A stretch of 64,000 nucleotides of DNA from Eurosta solidaginis (Eukaryota > Arthropoda > Insecta > Diptera > Tephritidae): positions 240,491,832 through 240,555,831 of the forward strand of contig NC_090319.1 in the NCBI RefSeq assembly GCF_040869045.1. The letters are read 5' to 3'. The notes beneath the pieces were generated by a model. That model saw nothing but the letters and a program-made list of their open reading frames with translations, made no database searches and was not told the DNA's origin. Of this stretch, positions 58,100-64,000 are shown one piece after another (position 1 is the stretch's first letter; each line of letters opens with the position of its first letter). Made by a program: the position numbers and the translations under genes.

Positions 58100-58330
58100 A
58101 CTAAAATAAATGTAAGGCGCGATACCCTCCAAAGAGGCCGAGCTTCTCTTTCTATTGCTTTTCCTGGGAGCTTTTCATGGCAGAAATACACTCGGAGTGC
58201 TTGCCAAACACTGCTAAGGGGCGACTCCTCTTAGAAACATATTCTTCTAATTGAAAAAACTTGTTTCTAAAATGTTGATGTTGTTTTAACGGGGGCGTGA
58301 ACCTAGAATCTTCTCTAACTCTTTATATGT
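58100..58330 (-). repeat. Dispersed SINE-like repeat fragment
   Basis: GGCCGAGCTTCTCTTTC, GCTTTTCATGGCAGAAATAC, ACTCGGAGTGCTTGCCAAAC and GGGGCGACTCCTCTTAGAAA form a block I remember as very common in tephritid DNA. It leads to GGGCGTGAACCTAGAATCTT, which on the minus strand resembles a worn pol III B box. The class is uncertain. Confidence 0.35.
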
Positions 58331-59228
58331 TACTAGATTATCTTAATTTTCGTACTTGGCTCCTTATCGGTAATTCAATACCTAGATATCCTATATATAT
58401 TTTTCCGTTCGATAGTCGGTTATTATGAACAAATATAAGAACCACCTCTAGGGTGTATACTCTAAGTGGAAGCACGAAATAAAAGAGAAGTTGAAAAATT
58501 GATAGCTAATAATCAAGCCCATGGGGATAGGATATATCTATGCGAACGCGTAGATTAACTATTTCGGAGATCGAATCCGGAGTCTCTGGCATAAGAATCA
58601 AGCCTTTCTTTCCAATCATCATTTTGGGTTGAATACTATCAAATTGGTACACCCCAGAGTAATTATACTTATTTATATAGTATAACATATTTTAAGTAGT
58701 ACTTGTATTATATTTTTCCAAAATTGATGTTTGTTTGGAACCCTGGTATTGACCACTTCGTACGACATTTTAACACAACACATTCCATATATTATTTTGA
58801 ATGCCAAAAGTGTCATGTAGTGAAGATTTATGACACCTGGCCGATTCGGCTCTTTGCAATTTTTTGCGGTGGTTTTCACACTCGTCTTTTTTATAATCAA
58901 ATTTTGCATGTGCATATTTAAGTTTGTAACAAAACACTTGCACACGCCCAAAATAGCACTCCAATGAATGAAAAGAATTTAAAATCAAACAAACCAAACA
59001 ATTTTTGTTAGTACATTTTGACCCGAAATAAAATACAAAATTCAAAGGACATACGTACATAGTTTATTATGGGATTTTGAGTAATTTTGTTAAGTTGTGA
59101 TGATACATTCTTGATTGCGCCTAATTTATTTTGGAGAATACATACAGTAGTGGTCACCGAAATACCTCATTTTTATATTGAGGCAGTATTTTATCTTTAA
59201 TGGTTTTGTTAGTTTTCACTTAAAACAT
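58331..59228. other. Unassigned AT-rich sequence
   Basis: Overlapping short frames on both strands at 58670-59060 show no domain and look like chance. Confidence 0.4.
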
Positions 59229-59374
59229 AATGGCGCATAATCATAGTCAAAATAAAATAGATTTTAAATTTAGTTGCAGCTTTTTGACATAATTTTCTAT
59301 GAGCTATCTGTCAAAAAAGCTGAAACTAAATTTAAAACCTATTTTATTTTGGCTATGATTATTCGCCAATGACT
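59229..59374. mobile_element. Palindromic MITE, ~146 bp
   Basis: Two arms of about 60 bp: ATAATGGCGCATAATCATAG, AAAATAAAATAGATTTTAAA and GTTGCAGCTTTTTGACATAA on the left are mirrored on the right by TGTCAAAAAAGCTGAAACTA, TTTAAAACCTATTTTATTTT and CTATGATTATTCGCCAATGA. The loop is TTTCTATGAGCTA-like. No frame. Confidence 0.7.
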
Positions 59375-60889
59375 TCTCTTTCCGTTTTATCAAGAATTCA
59401 AGTTCATTACTTAAATCAAAATTCACAGCAATATAACGAATTTAAAAAATTGTACATCAAGAAAAGCCTTACAGAATATTATGTGCAAAATTTATGCAAC
59501 GCGTAAATCTCTTCAAAGCCTTTTCTCTGGGAAGTAGGATTGAAGCCCGCAAACGAATGATCGATTTGTTGAATGACACTCTCGGCCATAGCTAAGTTAT
59601 GGCGTAATGCAACTGCATCGAACAACAATTGCACAGCTTTCCGTGCTTACAAATATACAAAGTATGTAGGTACGGAAGTAAAAAATACAAATGAACAAAA
59701 TGACAAAAAGAAAGCAATTGCGATAAAGTTACATTCCATCATAACATGACTTTGGCAGACAGAGTTAGTCAACAAATCGATCATCGCAAGAGTGCGGGGT
59801 CATATGCCGCTCCCGGTAGAAAAAGATTTCAAAAGATTTACAAGGTAAAATCGAAACAGCTATAGCCTTGTCAGTCCCCATGTCGCGCTGTATCAATTTT
59901 CACCAAATATTCAATAAACTAAAAATTAAAAATAGTTTTAAGATGTTTTCATACAATAAGCAAAATCGTTTTTCCCTCTTAAACACTAGAAAGCATTATA
60001 TAAATCTACGAATCAGCTAAAAATATATGCAGTTGTGAACACCGTCCATACATAAAAGGATGCTATATTACTGACCACCACTGTATATTCTCGTACATAC
60101 ATAAAAGTTTAATATTTGCATAGCATCTGTCATTATATGGCTAAAAGTATGAGTCTTAATTTGATGATATTCATCGGTTAATGCCAGGGTGGGGTCACTT
60201 TTCTAGCTAATAAATAATAAAAAAATTTTCATCATTTAAGAATTTATCAAGTTTTGGGATTTTCATGTTTTCGATATTTGAGGTGACATAGCATTTTTGT
60301 TGTTGTTCTATTCGAAAAATTTTCTTAATATATTGTATATTTCATATATAATATTTCTCGTGTATATGTTTACAAAAACAATTTTTCCACAATTTTCTTC
60401 AAAAATGGGGAAATAAATTGGGGATAGATGTTAACTTTTTACATAACAACAAAGCAACAGTGCTATGCCAATATAATTTTTGTGTCACATCTTACGTAAA
60501 CAAAGGTAAATATAGAATTTCTACGCAATCGGGAGACGTTTACATAGCACACTGTATGGGCGTATGAGTAACTTAAATTTTCGTTTAAGATCAAAGCAAA
60601 AAACTATCACAGCATCTAAAAAAAATATTTAGTGTGGGTATAAAACTGAACTTATTCTTCCTACTGAGTTGTTTCACTCAAAAGAGGAACATATACCCTT
60701 GGTCCCTTTTTTGCACGCAGCTCCTCATTCATTAGACCGAGTAACCGCGTGTTGGTTATTCAAAAATTATGGGTAATGAATAACAATATTTTTTGTATAA
60801 TGAATAACATATTGTGGCGAATAATAGCAGTTCTATACATCACTATGCTGCTAGTAAATAAATGCACAACAACAGCAAAGAAAATATTT
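59375..60889. other. Unassigned AT-rich sequence
   Basis: A less AT-rich patch near 59735-59860 (GCATCGCAAGAGTGCGGGG-like) suggests an eroded repeat but nothing can be named. Confidence 0.4.
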
Positions 60890-61215
60890 CACATACATAT
60901 ATGTAGTCGGCAGGTAAGGGAGAAGTTTTTACTCACACATACTAACGCATATAACTATAAGAGAAATGTAAATATCAGATACATAAAGGACACATAAATA
61001 AGCAGCTGTTCGCGAAAAGTCTAGACCTTAGGAAAAATGGGTGAACGAGGTATCCGAGAGTACAAAAGCAGTGAAAGCTGAGGAATAAGAAATCAGTTTG
61101 AGTATTGTAATTGTGAAGTACTACTAAGTGCCAAAGTAGTGTAAATAAAGAACATCTTGCCATAGAATGTTAGAAAAAGTTGCATAGTAATCAGGAATCC
61201 CCCAAATTCATTACA
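60890..61215 (+). repeat. Possible LTR, 3' part
   Basis: It ends CCCCCAAATTCATTACA, similar to the TTCGTTACA end of the LTR at 2619. It has an AATAAA in TGTAAATAAAGAACATC near 61141-61157 and a Gln/Ala-poor, CAGTTTGAGTATTGTAA-type R region like gypsy-family LTRs. The 5' border and a target duplication were not found. Confidence 0.3.
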
Positions 61216-62280
61216 ATAGTATCGTCATTCAAGGTATTTTTAACTAAGAAACTCGTGAACAACAAATCTTATAAAAAAAATTGGTTAGACGGTAGAATTC
61301 TTTCTCAAAATAAACATGGAAAAAGCGAGTAGTCTTTATGTTATCATTACGATAAGCCGTCCCATAGTTATAGAGTCGGACTTTTATTTTGTCCTTTAAA
61401 AATAAAAGTCTGGATTTAAGTTTTATTTCCGGACGTATAGAATAAAAGTGTGAAAAAAATTTTTCTGAAGGACTTTTACTATAACAGCATTTTCAGTTTC
61501 GGTCCCTGATTATAATACCAAATAATTAAATTTCACACAACTTTTTCAGTGAAAAAAACTGAGCAAAATTTAATTTTATATCAAATTATTTTCAACTTTT
61601 TTTAGGCCAAACAGCTCAATTCCTCAATGAATGCAGCCTTCTCAACCGAATTCCTGATATACAAACTTATTAATAGCCAAAATACCCCTCTTTTTATCAG
61701 AAAATACGATATGCACGCTTTTTAACTAAGTCGCTGAGTATTGTCGTTTGTTAGGTTACCACCTGTCTATTGGGAAGGGTATATATAGAGGTTTTTTTAG
61801 TTTAATCTTAACTTTGACGTGAGTAAATTTTTATTAACTTAAAAATAAAGGACAAAACGAGTCAAATCCGCCTCCGTCATTGTGTTCTCCGGTTTCGTCC
61901 GTGGCGTAATAGTAAACACAACGCCTGATACTTTAATTTAGCAATGAAATTGTTAATTTTATTATCAAAGCAATACTTATTTTTCAACTTATAGCCATTA
62001 CTTAATTTTGCACACCAAATTTTTACAAAATAGTGCTTTGAGTGTCAAACAAATATGTGCACTTCATAGGACAAGGTGATGAACGTCAAAAGTACAAATT
62101 TTGCCAAGAATTACGATTTCGATCACCGATACGTTGCCTATCTTGTCTTCAAGTCCTAAAATAAATACAGCGAATTCTGTTTTCAGTTTATGACGACAAG
62201 GGTAAAGAGGTACGCTTCCATATCGCATTTTAGCCGAAATAACTGAAATTTGCCTTAAAAAGATAAATATAATTCCTAAC
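61216..62280. other. Unassigned sequence with a small palindrome
   Basis: GGACTTTTATTTTGTCC...AAAAATAAAAGTCTGG at 61378-61415 is an inverted repeat, and GGACTTTTACTAT recurs at 61470. The 5' portion of the retrotransposon starting at 62281 (endonuclease) was looked for here and not found. Confidence 0.4.
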
Positions 62281-64000
62281 ATGTTCGGGAGGACCCTTGA
62301 TTTGGTATTTGTTGACGATACATCAAAATGTACTCTAAGCCGGGGTGAACCTCTTACTGTACCTGAAGATCCTTCCCTGGAAATAGCATACGAATTCGAA
62401 AGAAATTCTCCCAGTAGCATTGCTACTAAATACGCCTCTGGTTTCAGATTTCAATTTGCGAAGGCTAATTTTAGTAAACTTAATCAAACTTTATCTACAG
62501 TGGCTTGGCCCAAATATGGTGTAGATATTGACAAAAATGTTTCTGACTTTTATACCACCATTTACGGTATTTTGGAAAAACACGTACCTAAGCGAAAACG
62601 TGTGTCTACCGAATCAGTCCAAATATGGTTCGCGCTTCTTCAAATTATACAAAAGTCGGGCTCTCACTCCGATTACTTGCATTACTCTATTTTGCGTCAT
62701 AAATATTTTGAATTAAACAAAAAGTGCTATAATATGTACATCTGTAAGATGAAAAGGAAAATAACTTGCAATCCGAAAGCTTTCTGTGACTTCGTGAACT
62801 CTAAACGTAGGGTTAAAGGGTTTCCCTCTGCTTTAAAATACCAGGGTGATTTGTCTAGCGACGATCAAGATATTGCTAACTTCTTTGGACAATTTTTCAA
62901 GTCCAACTATTCCACTGAATTTAGTACTTTTTCAAATGAATATCCATTTCAGCTTAACTCACTTAACACAATTAATATTCCAGAAATATATCCGGATAAA
63001 CTTTTTTCATATTTAACGTCTTTGAAAGAATCTTACAAGTACGGTCCTGATTTAATTCCCACTTGTTTTCTTAAAAAATGCGCTGAACACATTTATCAGC
63101 CTCTAACTGATTTATTCAATAGGTCCCTAAAAAGTGGAGTCTTTCCTTCTGCTTGGAAGGAATCTTTTCTCATACCCCTTTACAAAAGTGGTAGTAGGTC
63201 GTGTGTAGAGAACTATGGAGGAATAGCAAAGTTGTCGGCCATCTCAAAGTTATTTGAAGCTATCGTTACCAATCAGCTAACATTTTCCATTTCTACTTTG
63301 ATTGCAGAACCGCAACACGGATTCTGTAGAGGCAAATCTACCATTACTAATCTACTTGAATTCACAACTCATGTTTCTAAGGGATTTAGAGAAAATCTTC
63401 ACACAGACGTTATTTATACTGATTTCAGTAAAGCATTTGACAAAGTATCCCACTCCTTACCTATCTACAAGCTGGATCGGCTTGGCTTCCAACCTGGTCT
63501 CACCCAGTGGGTCTCGTCGTATCTCTGCGGTCGAACGCAAAAAGTTATTTTAAAAAATACTTTTTCAAATGTCATCGATGTTCCCTCTGGCGTCCCACAA
63601 GGCAGCCACCTTGGTCCAATTCTGTTCTTGCTATTTATTAATGATATCTGTACCACTATAAAATATTCCAAAATCTTAATGTATGCTGATGATGTAAAAC
63701 TTTTTAGGTCTTATGCGTCTATCGAAGAACGTCCCTTGCTCCAAGCGGATCTAAACTGCCTAGTTACTTGGTGCAATGTAAATTCAATGCCGCTGAACCT
63801 CAATAAATGCAAATTCATGTGCCTATCTCTCCTAATAATTTGTGTCTGCTATCAGTAAACTATTTTGAGGACTTGGAAGTCACGATAGAAGCTAAACTTA
63901 GTTTCAACCTTCATATTAATGCTACTGTCAATAAGGCTAGAGGTGTTCTTTCATTCGTGAAACGGTGGTCCACAGAATTTAGTGACCCTTATGTAAATAA
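62281..64000 (+). pseudogene. Non-LTR retrotransposon reverse transcriptase (Jockey/CR1-like), 5' truncated, frameshifted
   Basis: A 525-codon frame (62281-63858) begins within the end of the endonuclease domain (GRTLDLVFVDD, residues 4-14) and continues through a ~200-residue linker into the reverse transcriptase. RT motifs in order are YGPDLIPTCFLKK; FPSAWKESFLIPLYKSGSRS; ISKLFEAIVTNQL; YTDFSKAFDKVSHS with the first catalytic Asp at residue 381; SGVPQGSHLGPILF; and YADD at residues 468-471 with the catalytic Asp pair. Near 63820 a frameshift moves the protein into another frame, where YFEDLEVTIEAKLSFNLHIN and FVKRWSTEFSDPYVN continue to the window edge. The missing endonuclease and the frameshift make it a 5'-truncated dead copy. 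Start: the ATG at 62281 is only the first in frame, not a native start. Confidence 0.8.

Noticed and set aside
58300..58330. tRNA gene
   Set aside because: Only a worn B-box-like word is present; there is no A box, cloverleaf or anticodon arm. Listed as a possible SINE fragment.
62064..62420. Minus-strand 118-codon frame as a gene
   Set aside because: It overlaps the start of the retrotransposon frame in antisense and has no recognisable domain.

Overview
The window is transposon-dense nuclear DNA from a higher fly. A tephritid fruit fly is my best guess, made from memory of repeat families with DINE-1/INE-1-like ends, insect-type Helitrons, Jockey-type non-LTR elements and ZMYM1-like hAT elements; no database was consulted. 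I found no intact host gene, no rRNA or tRNA gene and no CRISPR. Nearly everything that can be named is a mobile element or its wreckage. The one possible non-transposon gene is a decayed, intron-bearing pseudogene at about 5.9-12.6 kb.

Layout, left to right. 1-2619 is the 3' part of a Ty3/gypsy-type LTR retrotransposon with a gag-protease frame fused to the tail of integrase, plus its 3' LTR. 2880-3831 is a Jockey-type relic. 4605-5832 is a hAT-like element split by a solo LTR (5038-5626, opposite strand) related to the first LTR. 5.9-12.6 kb is the pseudogene. Its first intron holds a three-level nest: a DINE-like element, a 3.2-kb long-TIR element inside it, and a second DINE-like element inside that. 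A 421-bp MITE sits further along the pseudogene.

12737-28754 is the most striking block: three head-to-tail non-autonomous Helitrons (4.7, 5.3 and 6.1 kb). Each carries about 3.7-4.8 kb of an 89-bp minisatellite that is open in all three forward frames. 30.2-37.4 kb holds two more DINE-like elements, one of them inside a Helitron-like remnant. 37.9-40.5 kb holds nested MITEs and a deleted hAT element with a perfect 8-bp target duplication. 44.8-47.0 kb is a 2.2-kb element with roughly 400-bp inverted ends. 47.8-48.2 kb is another foldback MITE. 49.3-52.2 kb is a DINE-like element with a long hairpin. 52666-54297 is a textbook Helitron (TC...CTAG between A and T). 56043-57276 is a deleted ZMYM1-like hAT element. 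62281-64000 is a non-LTR reverse transcriptase that runs off the right edge.

The elements interact mainly by nesting and by sharing repeat monomers. The ~130-bp tandem monomer of the DINE-like family is clearly related to the ~130-bp monomer of the Helitron at 52.7 kb. The two foldback MITE copies with defined ends and the 3.2-kb long-TIR element share a terminal GGGTCGATTT motif and show 6-bp flanking repeats. Such dense nesting in both orientations is what pericentromeric heterochromatin or a piRNA-cluster-like locus would look like, but that is inference.
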